From an uncultured Chitinophaga sp. (GTDB lineage Bacteria > Bacteroidota > Bacteroidia > Chitinophagales > Chitinophagaceae), in assembly GCF_902168175.1 (NCBI RefSeq), contig NZ_CABHOU010000066.1:1-40263 (forward strand): DNA of 40,263 nt. Direction: 5' to 3'. Below, in pieces: positions 7,366 through 16,251 of the stretch (position 1 is its first letter; the number at the start of each line of letters is the position of its first letter). Made by a program: the position numbers and the translations under genes. The notes beneath the pieces were generated by a model. It saw only the letters and a program-made list of their open reading frames with translations. It ran no database searches and was not told the origin of the DNA.

Positions 7366-8929
7366 TATCGCCCTCCCGCTTTTTTGCCTGCTGATGGAAG
7401 GTTGGGGATATGCGCAATCCCCTGTATTGCAAACCATGATACAGGAAGAATTCGACAGGTTAAAAGGAATAGTTATTACGCCGGAAGTGAAATTACAGTT
7501 TGATACAAAGCCTGGCAAATCATCTTCTTCCTTGCGAAAATCGGGGACTGTAGTGATCAATATCCCGCAATTGCAACGGATCATCAGCCAGGCCGGCATC
7601 CAGTTCGACCTGCCTATAGTCCGCCTGCTGTTAGCTCACGAACTCGCTCACCAGGAACAGTACCGGGTTTATCCCGTTCCTTTGCATACGTTGCTGGGAG
7701 AATGCCAGGCAGATGTTATTGCAGGCTACTTCCTGTTCGTACTTAGTAACTCGGACTTTTTTAAAGCTAAAACAGCGCTTAAGGTGAATTCGGCAAGTGA
7801 TCCTTTGATAAGGCCCTATTTCGAGTCGTTGAACAACCAGACATTCGCATTATATTCGGCCATCTTCAATATCGGAGATAACTACAGCGTTGAAAACACG
7901 CATCCAAGAAGTTTTGAACGAAGAATGGCGTTCCGTGACGGCTATACTTACGGATTACTTTCGCTCGCAGAACAAAACGCTGGCGACCCTGCTGTGTCCT
8001 CAAATGTCCGGCAATCGGCATTGGTGCTAATTAAAAAATACAAAAAAACCCTTAACGTTTTTTCGGACGACACGCGCTTTTCCTGGTCGCTCCGGCAGGC
8101 TGGTAAAATTGTTCACACACAATTATCTAATTGCCGGGATATTGTAGTTAGCAACAAATGGGAGTACCATACAAATTCAGATAACCCCTATGTCAGTTAC
8201 ACGCAAAACATCAGGAATACCGGCGACCGGACCGTTACTGTAAACTACCTGAATTATGTTTACGAAAGATTGGCTACAGACCCTGAAAACAGCCTTTACT
8301 GGACTACCCTTAACGCAGAACCGCTGTCTGTGACGCTTCATCCGGGAGAATCGAAAGTGATGACCGGCCGACTTAACTGGCCGCCTGTTCCGATGTTACC
8401 TTTATATGTTCCCATTGGCAGTACAAATTCGTTGTATAGCTGTTCCTGCCTGGGGGACAATGAAGCGCGGCAAACTGTGGGATCTGACGACATGGCCTCA
8501 GAAACGCCGACTAAAAAGCTCTCTGGCGCCAATGCTTTCTATATATTGGTATCTCAACGAAAGGCATTGCAGGATATAATAGCCGGTGTAGGACAACCAT
8601 CCTCAACAGACCAGAATATGATCACATTCGAAAGCAAACTTCAATACCCGGAAGCTAAAACAACGGAAGTGAGAAAAAATGTTTCGACCGGGCAGTACTC
8701 ATTTTTTGCCACGCTGTACAAAGGCGCCGACGCCGGCGGCGCGCAGCATGCTGTCAAAAAAATGTTGGCTGATCTTGCCGAATTGGAAACCCCTATCACT
8801 CCCGTACGCGGCCCCATACCAGGCTGGACGATTAAAGACCAGCATGGTGTAAATATTGGTTACATCGGCAATATGGAAGTTGATGATATGGACCGGTACA
8901 TCGTAGTGCTTTGCATCTACAACAAATAG
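7334..8929 (+). CDS. Secreted HExxH metallopeptidase-like protein
   Basis: A 531-residue protein. The start at 7334 gives a proper signal peptide (MIKRTRLIKRSIALPLFCLL, cleavage near AQ28). The zinc motif is H102-E-L-A-H106 (LLLAHELAHQEQY). Then come GECQADVIAGYF (E123, the likely third ligand) and NTHPRSFERRMAFRDGY (H190-P191). The order HExxH, ExQADxxAG, then H-P/R-rich motif followed by RxxFRxGY resembles neutral zinc metallopeptidases of the YpfJ type, and more loosely M48. Residues about 250-400 look beta-rich (YVSYTQNIRNTGDRTVTVNY), and the C-terminus looks like a separate small domain. The substrate is unknown. It is the last gene of the overlapping cassette and probably works with the membrane and exported partners at the cell envelope. 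Confidence 0.75.
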   Translation: MIKRTRLIKRSIALPLFCLLMEGWGYAQSPVLQTMIQEEFDRLKGIVITPEVKLQFDTKPGKSSSSLRKSGTVVINIPQLQRIISQAGIQFDLPIVRLLLAHELAHQEQYRVYPVPLHTLLGECQADVIAGYFLFVLSNSDFFKAKTALKVNSASDPLIRPYFESLNNQTFALYSAIFNIGDNYSVENTHPRSFERRMAFRDGYTYGLLSLAEQNAGDPAVSSNVRQSALVLIKKYKKTLNVFSDDTRFSWSLRQAGKIVHTQLSNCRDIVVSNKWEYHTNSDNPYVSYTQNIRNTGDRTVTVNYLNYVYERLATDPENSLYWTTLNAEPLSVTLHPGESKVMTGRLNWPPVPMLPLYVPIGSTNSLYSCSCLGDNEARQTVGSDDMASETPTKKLSGANAFYILVSQRKALQDIIAGVGQPSSTDQNMITFESKLQYPEAKTTEVRKNVSTGQYSFFATLYKGADAGGAQHAVKKMLADLAELETPITPVRGPIPGWTIKDQHGVNIGYIGNMEVDDMDRYIVVLCIYNK

Positions 8930-9416
8930 TGTTCACCTGTCACAAGTCACCTCGCCTGCTTGCTGCTGCTACGCGCCTTTAAAAAGAATACATATTTTCT
9001 GCGAATACCGACCTCCGCGGGGTGACTTCCATCCAAAACAGTGCGTTACCACAATAAACAGGTATCATTCGTCGGATAAACATCCCATTCGGACATTCAT
9101 CCCCCTTCCCTATCTTTTTCTCTGCCCTGTTTAAACTACAATGTACCATGTACAGAAGCGCAACACCAGCAAAACAGGCGTACGGAAACAGTGATTTTGT
9201 GTGAGGTCAAATAATGTTTACGGATTTCAAAATACCATACAAATGCTCAACGTATTTATTAAAGTAATCAAGGCCTGTTTTTGCGCAGGTTGTAATGAAT
9301 TTTTTGGTCAAATACACCCAATTTTCTAACTCCTAACACTACAAATAAGTGAACAATCGGAGGTATAGCACGGCTCTGCTATTCTCTTTTATTATTTATT
9401 GAAAAATGTATTTAGT
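8930..9416. other. 487-bp intergenic region, nothing supported
   Basis: No reading frame with coding character, no tRNA and no strong hairpin with a T-tract was found. The last part (about 9300-9416) is AT-rich and must hold the promoter of the small gene at 9417, but no convincing TTTG/TAnnTTTG pair is visible. Confidence 0.5.
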
Positions 9417-9605
9417 ATGAAACCAGAACTACGGGAAAAGATGAACGAAATCTTAAGGATGTCCGACGAGGCAATAGTAGCTGGTAAGTTACCAGCTTAC
9501 GTAACGCCCTCGCCCCCGGATGCTCTTTCAGAGGCCATTCGCACCCAGAAAGATGCGGATGATTTTATGGCCCAGTTAAGGGCAATTACTGCTAACAGGG
9601 ACTAA
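9417..9605 (+). CDS. Small soluble protein of unknown function
   Basis: 62 residues from the ATG at 9417 (MKPELREKMNEILRMSDEAI). A TTG start 18 nt upstream is possible but less likely. The protein is charged and helical, with a central Pro-rich stretch (AYVTPSPPDAL) and a C-terminal helix (TQKDADDFMAQLRAI). There is no signal peptide and no TM segment. It is followed within 10 nt by a very strong terminator, which supports it as a real, single-gene transcript. No family is recognised. A role as a small regulatory or adaptor protein is only a guess. Confidence 0.6.
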   Translation: MKPELREKMNEILRMSDEAIVAGKLPAYVTPSPPDALSEAIRTQKDADDFMAQLRAITANRD

Positions 9606-9613
9606 AGTCTACT

Positions 9614-9656
9614 CATCAAAAATACAGGCCGCTGATCGCGGCCTGTATTTTTGATG
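9614..9656 (+). terminator. Strong terminator with a 19-bp perfect stem
   Basis: The left arm CATCAAAAATACAGGCCGC (9614-9632) is the exact complement of the right arm at 9638-9656, with a 5-nt loop TGATC. The A- and T-rich outer parts of the stem supply the U-tract in either direction. It ends the 62-aa gene and separates it from the DUF421 gene. Confidence 0.85.
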
Positions 9657-9821
9657 ACATTTGCATACTGAGTGTTCCAATAGCACGTCAGCTCAGTCAA
9701 ATTGCGTTTCTTTCCATTAAACAGCAACATCCAAAGCCCTCTTCCAACCTCAATATCCCCAAAAGGCGGCTTCTGGAATAAAATTTGCCCTACCACCGGC
9801 ATACCTCTAATACACCCCGCA

Positions 9822-10502
9822 ATGGATTGGCAAGAAGTGTTTCTTAAAGACCTCGATGGCGCCGTAGCGCTGGAAATATTAGTACGGACACTGGTCATGT
9901 TCGTCTTCGTTCTCCTGCTCCTCCGCGCCTCTGGCAAAAAAGGCGTACGGCAACTCTCAATCTTCGAAGTGGCGATCATCATCGCGCTCGGCTCCGCAGC
10001 CGGCGACCCGATGTTTCACCAGGAAGATGCCATCGTTCCGTCGCTGATCGTATTTGCCGCTATCCTTGGCTTTTACCGGCTGATTACCTGGCTCGCTGCC
10101 AGATATGAAAAGTTCGAAAGTGTGCTGGAAGGTGACCCGGTGGTCATTATCGAGCATGGCGAAATTTCCCTCAATAACAAAGGAAAATCCCCCTTTGCCA
10201 AAGATGAATTTTTTGCGGAGATGCGGGCAAAGGGAATTGAACACATGGGACAGGTTCGGCTCGGTATCCTGGAAACCAATGGTACGGTGAGCTTCTTCTA
10301 CTACCCGGACGAAGAAGTGAAACCAGGCTTACCCGTACTTCCTCCTACCCATTACGAGGAATGTGCCGAAATTTCCTGCGAAGGAGAATACTCCTGTTGC
10401 TATTGTGCGAACACCGTAAAACTCCGCACCGGCCAGCATACATGCAAACGCTGCAAGCAGACGAAGTGGGTGAAGTCGCTCACCAGCAAACGAATTACCT
10501 GA
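9822..10502 (+). CDS. DUF421 (YetF/YcaP-type) membrane protein with C-terminal zinc ribbon
   Basis: The start is taken at the ATG at 9822 (MDWQEVFLKDLDGAVALEIL); an upstream in-frame ATG at 9702 would add 40 residues without family character. The product is 226 aa. Hydrophobic segments lie at about 18-35, 48-62 and 72-92, with the family motif LRASGKKGVRQLSIFEVAII and the soluble DUF421 domain (VLEGDPVVIIEHGEISLNNK; MRAKGIEHMGQVRLGILETN). The last 45 residues hold seven cysteines, including C192xxC195 and C208xxC211, a zinc-ribbon arrangement. DUF421 proteins are integral membrane proteins of unclear function, in Bacillus linked to spore and envelope processes. The gene is convergent with the GH130-like gene (14-nt gap). 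Confidence 0.85.
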   Translation: MDWQEVFLKDLDGAVALEILVRTLVMFVFVLLLLRASGKKGVRQLSIFEVAIIIALGSAAGDPMFHQEDAIVPSLIVFAAILGFYRLITWLAARYEKFESVLEGDPVVIIEHGEISLNNKGKSPFAKDEFFAEMRAKGIEHMGQVRLGILETNGTVSFFYYPDEEVKPGLPVLPPTHYEECAEISCEGEYSCCYCANTVKLRTGQHTCKRCKQTKWVKSLTSKRIT

Positions 10503-10516
10503 CTGTCTTCCCTTTT

Positions 10517-11641
10517 CTAAAGCTTCGAAGGACCATACACCGCAACAGCTACCCGGCTGTCGGCACAGCCATAATATAAAAACCATTTTTGGCGGTGATA
10601 GACGAGCCCTTCTACAAATACAGTTCCTGCGGGATACTGGCCACTTTTTTCAAAGGGTGCAGTGGGTATGAAGAAAGGTTTGTCGAGGCGGCCGATCACT
10701 TTTTCAGGATCATTCAGATCGAACAGTACCTGCCCTGCGGCGTAGGTATTAGCGGTATAATTGGTATCGCTGTTGGGCCCCCGCTTGTTTTTACCGTTGT
10801 ATAATACGAGAATACCCTTATCTGTAATAATGGCGGGCGGGCCGCACTCTGTAAGGTCGCTGTCGAAGTAGCCGTTGCGTGGGGTTACTACGGTTTTTAA
10901 GCGGCCATCCTCCGTTACCGTTGGCTGCCAGTTCTTCAGATCGTCGGAGGTGGCGATGTTCATAAATCGTTCGCCCCAGTACATCATGTATTTGCCGTTT
11001 ACTTTGCAGATCACCTGTTGGCCATTTACCAGCTTCGTAACGATGGAAGCGGACTTGCTGGCCAGGTTAGCAAATTTACCGTCGTACGCTTTATAGAACG
11101 CAGGACCGTGCTTCTCCCATTTCTTCAGGTCTTTGGAAGTAGCCACAGCCAGGCGGGGTACTTTCCTGTTCCACTGGGTGTACATCATTACATACATTCC
11201 ATCCTCCGTTACAGCGATCCTTGGATCTTCACAACCTCCCGGCCATTCGAACTCTTTCTGTGCATCTTCTGCGGGATACATCACCGGGGTGGACCGGCGC
11301 TTCATACGAATGCCGTCTTTACTTTCTGCAATGCCCAGCCTGGAAGTTCTTTTCCCTATACCCTGCCCGGAATTATCTTCTGAGCGGTACAGCACATATA
11401 TTTTACCATTTTTAACGGCAGCCGCCGGGTTAAAAACATCGCTCTCCTCCCAGGCCAGGGGCTGTTTACTCATCGGGTCCTGGAAAATACTGCGTGGATC
11501 GGGCGAGATAACCGGGTTTACGTTTGCAGGCCGGACAAATGGGCCCAGCGCCCAGCGTGGTAGCGAATCCTGGGCAACGGTGATGCCGGCCATCAATACA
11601 AGGGCTGTCAGGAAGCCCATCTTCTTTTGGATCATTTTCAT
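10517..11641 (-). CDS. Secreted GH130-like glycosidase/phosphorylase
   Basis: A 374-residue protein with a signal peptide (MGFLTALVLMAGITVAQ, cleavage at about 24). The five-bladed GH130 fold is shown by ESDVFNPAAAVKNGKIYVLY, SRLGIAESKDG, the catalytic segment WPGGCEDPRIAV (Asp139 as the general acid), LAVATSKDLKKW and the closing YYGCADSRVAVAVY. GH130 contains phosphorylases of beta-mannosides (cytoplasmic) and beta-1,2-mannosidases (exported). An exported enzyme is more likely a hydrolase, because phosphorolysis needs cytoplasmic phosphate levels. It is divergent from the GH78 gene (about 200 bp), and the two may serve the same rhamnose/mannose-containing glycan. GH43 and GH32 share the propeller fold but lack this CEDPR pattern. 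Confidence 0.8.
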   Translation of the reverse strand: MKMIQKKMGFLTALVLMAGITVAQDSLPRWALGPFVRPANVNPVISPDPRSIFQDPMSKQPLAWEESDVFNPAAAVKNGKIYVLYRSEDNSGQGIGKRTSRLGIAESKDGIRMKRRSTPVMYPAEDAQKEFEWPGGCEDPRIAVTEDGMYVMMYTQWNRKVPRLAVATSKDLKKWEKHGPAFYKAYDGKFANLASKSASIVTKLVNGQQVICKVNGKYMMYWGERFMNIATSDDLKNWQPTVTEDGRLKTVVTPRNGYFDSDLTECGPPAIITDKGILVLYNGKNKRGPNSDTNYTANTYAAGQVLFDLNDPEKVIGRLDKPFFIPTAPFEKSGQYPAGTVFVEGLVYHRQKWFLYYGCADSRVAVAVYGPSKL

Positions 11642-11842
11642 AACGTGGTTTCGAAAGCCTTAATATACATACAAAATACGGCGTTTAATAATCCACATAA
11701 GCCGACAATCGCACGCTAACTGCTAACCACCAACGCAACCGCCATGACAGCACAGGATAGTGCTTCAGGTAATTTCTCTATTTTTAGCGTAACACGTTGT
11801 GGACACTGGGCCTGCATGTGGGGCCATCTAACTAAATTCCAT

Positions 11843-14800
11843 ATGATGAAAAATATGAAAAGACTGATACTGTTGCTACTTGTGCTTGTGCCGGGCTATC
11901 TCTTTGGCGAGGATGTAGAACTTACTGCTTTGCAGGTTGAATACGCGGAAACGCCGCTGGGCATAGATGTAGCACGCCCCCGGTTCAGCTGGCAGATGCA
12001 GGATGTAAATAACGTCCGCGGGCTGAAGCAAACAGCTTACCGGATCGTGGTGAAAAACGAAGCAGGCCGCGTGGTGTGGGACTCCCGACAGGTAACCGGC
12101 GATGTGTCGTTAAATATTGAATACGCAGGCCTACCCCTCACGGCCACTACGCGTTACAACTGGGCATTAACGGTTTGGGATAACCGGCAAACAAAACATA
12201 CCGCCCAATCATGGTTCGAAACAGGGCTAATGGATACAGGCACGAAAGCCTGGGGCGGTGCCAAATGGATTGGCGGAGGCGATGAGGACATGGTGCTGTA
12301 CGCGCAATATCTCCCCGTTTTTAAGATTGACTATACCCTTCAACTAACGAGCGGCACGGCAAAGGCTGGATTTCTTTACGGCGCTAATGATGCGAGGCTG
12401 ATGAGCAAATACAAGAACATCTATCACCTCGAAAACAAAAAGGATGAATCGTATATAAAGATCGAGCTGGACGTATCTAAAGACACCGGCATGTTACATA
12501 TTTACCGGGTGGGTTATCACCCGGACGATAAGATCAACACGCCCTTTAAGTCATATGCCATCAGCACTTCCCTGATCAATAGCGGGAACAAGTATTCAAA
12601 ACATGCTTTCCATATCAGCTCCGTACATGGCCGGACGATCATACATATTGACGGACAGGACAAAGCCAGCCAGGTGGCAGACATCAACATCAACCCAATG
12701 GGTAACAATGACGTAATTGTATTCCCCGTGCTGGCAGATATTGGTTACGCGGGAAAGGCGCTTTTTGCAGATGTGCAAATCCGCAACTACCGTAGCCCCT
12801 CTAACCTGCTGGCACGCTGTGAACTGCCTGCCAACGCAACGTTTACAACGATGGACCCGAGCCGGAACTCCTCACCTATGTTGCGCACTGCATTTACAAC
12901 CGGGGGCAAGAAAATTTCAAAAGCTCGTTTGTATGTAACCGCCAGGGGCATCTATGAAATGTACCTGAATAGTCAACGGATCGGTAACGACTACTTCAAC
13001 CCGGGTCATACCCAATACAACAAAACTCAGTTATACCAGGTGTATGACCTGACTGCGGTTGTGCAACCCGGAAAAAACAACTTAGGCGCTATACTGGCCG
13101 AAGGCTGGTGGAGCGGTGCAGCCACCTACCAGGGCGAATACTGGAACAATTACGGCGACCGGCAATCGCTGCTGGCAAAGCTGGTGATCACTTACGCGGA
13201 TGGAAGTACAGATGTTGTTACCACCAACCCGGGCAGCTGGGAATATGCGGGCAACGGCCCGCTGATATACGGCAGTTTCTTCCAGGGAGAGGTATATGAT
13301 GCCCGCCGCGGCGGACTAGCGGCTACAGGCATTACCTGGAAGCCCGCAAGTGAGATCGGCATCGATGGACATATTGCCATCGGTGGCTATCCTGAACGAC
13401 CAGCCAGCGATGACTTCTCAAAAATGAAAATGCTGGCGCAGTTCGGAGAACCGGTTAAAGCGGTGAAAGAACTCGTGGCACAATCTGTAGAAGAGGTACG
13501 CCCTGGCGTGTTTGTTTATGACATGGGGCAAAACATGGTAGGCGTACCCCGTATCAGTTTATCGAAAACAAAACCTGGTACCACGGTTACGCTGCGCTAT
13601 GCAGAAGTGAAATACCCCGATTTGCCGGAATACACCCGCAACACGGGCGAACTAATGCTGGAAAACATCAGGGCGGCAATGGCGCAGGATATCTATATCA
13701 CAAAAGGAGAACAAGATACCATTGCCCCGAGGTTTACCTTTCACGGGTACCGTTTCGTAGAGATCACCGGTATGGACGCTGCCCTGCCTCCGGATGCGGT
13801 AAAGGGCATCGTACTCAGCTCCGTACATAAGCTGGCATCTCAGTACGAAACCTCTAATCCCAAAGTGAATAAACTCTGGCAGAATATCACCTGGTCTACG
13901 ATGGGCAATTTCCTGTCAATCCCTACCGACTGTCCGCAGCGCAACGAACGCCTGGGCTGGAGCGGTGATATTTCAGTTTTCGCACGCACGGCTACCTACC
14001 TGGCAAACGTACACCAGTTTTTCCGCCGGCACATGCAGGCCATGCGGGACGTGCAACGTGAAGATGGCCGTTTTACGGATGTAGCACCTATGGGCGGGGG
14101 ATTTGGAAGCATTTTATGGGGCAGCGCCGGCATCACGGTGGCCTGGGAAAGCTATCTACAGTATGCCGATAAACGGATGCTGGCCGAACATTACGATGCC
14201 ATGAAAAAATACATTCAATTCATCCAGGCCAAGTACTTTGACCCTAAAACCGGCATACTGGTGCAGGAAAATCCTTCTTCATGGGCAAACCTCGGTGACT
14301 GGCTGGGGCCTGAGCAGGGGAAAAACGATAACTCTTTACTCTGGGAAGCTTACTACATCTTCGACCTCGATATGATGAAAAAGGCGGCAGCTGTACTCAA
14401 CAAGAAAGAAGACGCCCAATATTTCAACAGCATTCTTGAAAAGCGCAGGCAATTCTTCAACGATACTTACGTAGATAACGCGACTCAAAAAACAGTGTAT
14501 TCGGGCTTTCAGCAAGATAAAAAAGGACTTACGAAAGGCAAACCCATGGATACGCAAACATCGTATGTGCTGCCTTTAGCCTTTAATGTGTACAATGAAA
14601 AGAACAGGAAAAAATCGGCAGATAACCTTGTAAATACTATTACCAGGGAGAATGTAGCCGACGACGGTAAAACATACCCCGCCTATTCATTGCTTACAGG
14701 TTTTATCGGCACTGCATGGATCAACAAAGCGCTATCGGAAAACGGCCATACCGATGTTGCCTATCGTTTATTGCAGCAAACCACCTACCCTTCCTGGCTG

Positions 14801-15295
14801 TATCCTGTAGAACAGGGTGCCACCACTATCTGGGAGCGACTGAACTCTTACACGCATACGAACGGGTTTGGTGGAAATAATGGAATGAACTCGTTTAACC
14901 ACTACTCCTTCGGGGCCGTAGGCGCCTGGATGTACAACCATTCTTTAGGTATCCGGCGCGATGAAACATCACCCGGGTTCAAACGTTTCATCCTGCAGCC
15001 TGAGCCTGACCCCACCGGTGAAATGACTTTCGCCAAAGGATACTACGACTCGCCGTACGGCAGGATCGATAGCAGATGGGAGAAGAAAGGCGCGGCTGTA
15101 GATTATTATTTTTCGATACCAGCCAATACCGTTGCCACTTTACGCCTCGATGCGGCGGCTCCTGGCCTTGTTACTGAAAACGGGAAACCGCTGTCGGCAG
15201 CAAAGGGCGTAAAGTATATAACACAGCAACAGGGTAAGCAGGTTTTTGAACTACAAAGTGGCACCTACCATGTGCAGGCAGATGATCAGCGTTAA
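11843..15295 (+). CDS. GH78 alpha-L-rhamnosidase, exported
   Basis: The frame opens at 11744, but the signal peptide (MMKNMKRLILLLLVLVPGYLFG) places the start at one of the ATGs at 11843, 11846 or 11855. The product is about 1150 aa. The order is: N-terminal beta domain (LTALQVEYAETPLGIDVARP), an inserted beta-sandwich of laminin-G type (about 145-315), the Bac_rhamnosid_N jelly-roll (ARGIYEMYLNSQRIGNDYFN), the concanavalin-like domain, the (alpha/alpha)6 catalytic barrel and a C-terminal beta domain. Catalytic signatures are DCPQRNERLGWSGD (Glu702, general acid) and GATTIWERLNSY (Glu998, base side). It removes terminal alpha-L-rhamnose from pectin RG-I side chains, glycosides or other rhamnosylated glycans, in the periplasm or outside. 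It is divergent from GH130. Confidence 0.92.
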   Translation: MMKNMKRLILLLLVLVPGYLFGEDVELTALQVEYAETPLGIDVARPRFSWQMQDVNNVRGLKQTAYRIVVKNEAGRVVWDSRQVTGDVSLNIEYAGLPLTATTRYNWALTVWDNRQTKHTAQSWFETGLMDTGTKAWGGAKWIGGGDEDMVLYAQYLPVFKIDYTLQLTSGTAKAGFLYGANDARLMSKYKNIYHLENKKDESYIKIELDVSKDTGMLHIYRVGYHPDDKINTPFKSYAISTSLINSGNKYSKHAFHISSVHGRTIIHIDGQDKASQVADININPMGNNDVIVFPVLADIGYAGKALFADVQIRNYRSPSNLLARCELPANATFTTMDPSRNSSPMLRTAFTTGGKKISKARLYVTARGIYEMYLNSQRIGNDYFNPGHTQYNKTQLYQVYDLTAVVQPGKNNLGAILAEGWWSGAATYQGEYWNNYGDRQSLLAKLVITYADGSTDVVTTNPGSWEYAGNGPLIYGSFFQGEVYDARRGGLAATGITWKPASEIGIDGHIAIGGYPERPASDDFSKMKMLAQFGEPVKAVKELVAQSVEEVRPGVFVYDMGQNMVGVPRISLSKTKPGTTVTLRYAEVKYPDLPEYTRNTGELMLENIRAAMAQDIYITKGEQDTIAPRFTFHGYRFVEITGMDAALPPDAVKGIVLSSVHKLASQYETSNPKVNKLWQNITWSTMGNFLSIPTDCPQRNERLGWSGDISVFARTATYLANVHQFFRRHMQAMRDVQREDGRFTDVAPMGGGFGSILWGSAGITVAWESYLQYADKRMLAEHYDAMKKYIQFIQAKYFDPKTGILVQENPSSWANLGDWLGPEQGKNDNSLLWEAYYIFDLDMMKKAAAVLNKKEDAQYFNSILEKRRQFFNDTYVDNATQKTVYSGFQQDKKGLTKGKPMDTQTSYVLPLAFNVYNEKNRKKSADNLVNTITRENVADDGKTYPAYSLLTGFIGTAWINKALSENGHTDVAYRLLQQTTYPSWLYPVEQGATTIWERLNSYTHTNGFGGNNGMNSFNHYSFGAVGAWMYNHSLGIRRDETSPGFKRFILQPEPDPTGEMTFAKGYYDSPYGRIDSRWEKKGAAVDYYFSIPANTVATLRLDAAAPGLVTENGKPLSAAKGVKYITQQQGKQVFELQSGTYHVQADDQR

Positions 15296-15754
15296 AACAC
15301 AACGCTGTAAACATCCGCCACCATGCCGCGGCATATATTTGGCCGAAAAGTCTGATTACAGGCAGTATTAACAGCCCATACAGCCGCATCATTATTAGAA
15401 AGACTGCTCATGGAGGTTGCGTCTGAAGCATTTACCATGTTGCGAATACTGTTATTACCTTTCTGCCCGACGATGCAAAAGGTGTACATCCCATATAGCG
15501 ATATTAACGCCATACGTTAAAGACCCCATAATTCAGTCCATTGCTGAGCCGTTTAGATGCAGCAGTAATGCGCACTACACATATAATAAAAAGAAATACA
15601 TCTATATTGATGAATTGAACCAAAATACGGTAGTTTTGGTACGAAGAAGACCTTTTTCAGACGATAAAAGACCGCTATTCCGTTAAGCCTCGCAAGACAC
15701 TCTTCTACACCAGTACGCACACACCGCCCTATTCACCCGACCTAAAAATGGACC
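15296..15754. other. 459-bp intergenic region, nothing supported
   Basis: Only a short hairpin is visible, ACCAAAA / TTTTGGT (15619-15625 with 15634-15640). An 89-codon frame at 15417-15686 is rich in Cys and Arg, has no start signal and looks like chance. The promoter of the receiver gene should lie at the right end. Confidence 0.45.
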
Positions 15755-16162
15755 ATGATCGAAGAAAGCAAATTCATTCTATATGCTGAAGATGACACCG
15801 ATGACTACCTTTTCTTTAAGAGTTCGTTAGCGAATGTTCGTCCGGAATACCAGCTCATCCGCGCCAGTAATGGCCTGGACGCTGTTGATTACCTTGGTTC
15901 CATAAGGGATGGAAACCCTGTTCCCGAGCTGATCGTAATGGATTACAACATGCCTGTTATGAACGGATTCCATGCCTTAAAAATTATCCGGTCGATGGAG
16001 GAGTATAGAGATATACCGCTTGTACTGTTCACTACAAGTACAGCCACTCATGAACTGGAAGAATACCACAACCTCAATATTGGTATTTTTTGGAAAGGCA
16101 TATCGTTAGAGCTGCTCGGCGACCAGATTATAGAAATGCTTGCGCTTATCGGGAAACGTTGA
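15755..16162 (+). CDS. Stand-alone CheY-like response regulator receiver
   Basis: A 135-residue single receiver domain. The acidic pocket is E12-D13-D14 with D16-D17 close by (ILYAEDDTDDYLFFKSSLAN). The phospho-acceptor is Asp63 in LIVMDYNMPVMNGF. The switch Thr is Thr93 or Thr94 (VLFTTS), and the conserved Lys is K114 (GIFWKGIS). There is no output domain. The group resembles receivers linked with cyanobacterial-phytochrome-type histidine kinases (Rcp1-like, with EDDxDD). No kinase lies nearby, so it must take phosphate from a distant one and act by protein contact. It is a single gene, convergent with the phosphatase operon terminator. Confidence 0.88.
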   Translation: MIEESKFILYAEDDTDDYLFFKSSLANVRPEYQLIRASNGLDAVDYLGSIRDGNPVPELIVMDYNMPVMNGFHALKIIRSMEEYRDIPLVLFTTSTATHELEEYHNLNIGIFWKGISLELLGDQIIEMLALIGKR

Positions 16163-16194
16163 GTACAATGATCTTCTATGGTGTCAGCAGCAAG

Positions 16195-16224
16195 AAAAAA
16201 AGAGCTGACCTGGAATTGGTCAGC
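16195..16224 (-). terminator. Terminator of the ECF/SusCD/phosphatase operon
   Basis: On the minus strand, GCTGACC-AATTCCA-GGTCAGC (16224 to 16204) is followed by TC and seven T residues (16201-16195). It begins 28 nt after the phosphodiesterase stop. The weaker tail on the plus strand may also stop the receiver transcript. Confidence 0.75.
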
Positions 16225-16251
16225 CCTTATTTTATAGAGAAGCTTTTATGA

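Noticed and set aside
15417..15686. 89-codon Cys/Arg-rich frame in the gap before the receiver gene
   Set aside because: No ribosome-binding site, irregular composition, no domain; the cysteines do not form a convincing metal-binding pattern.
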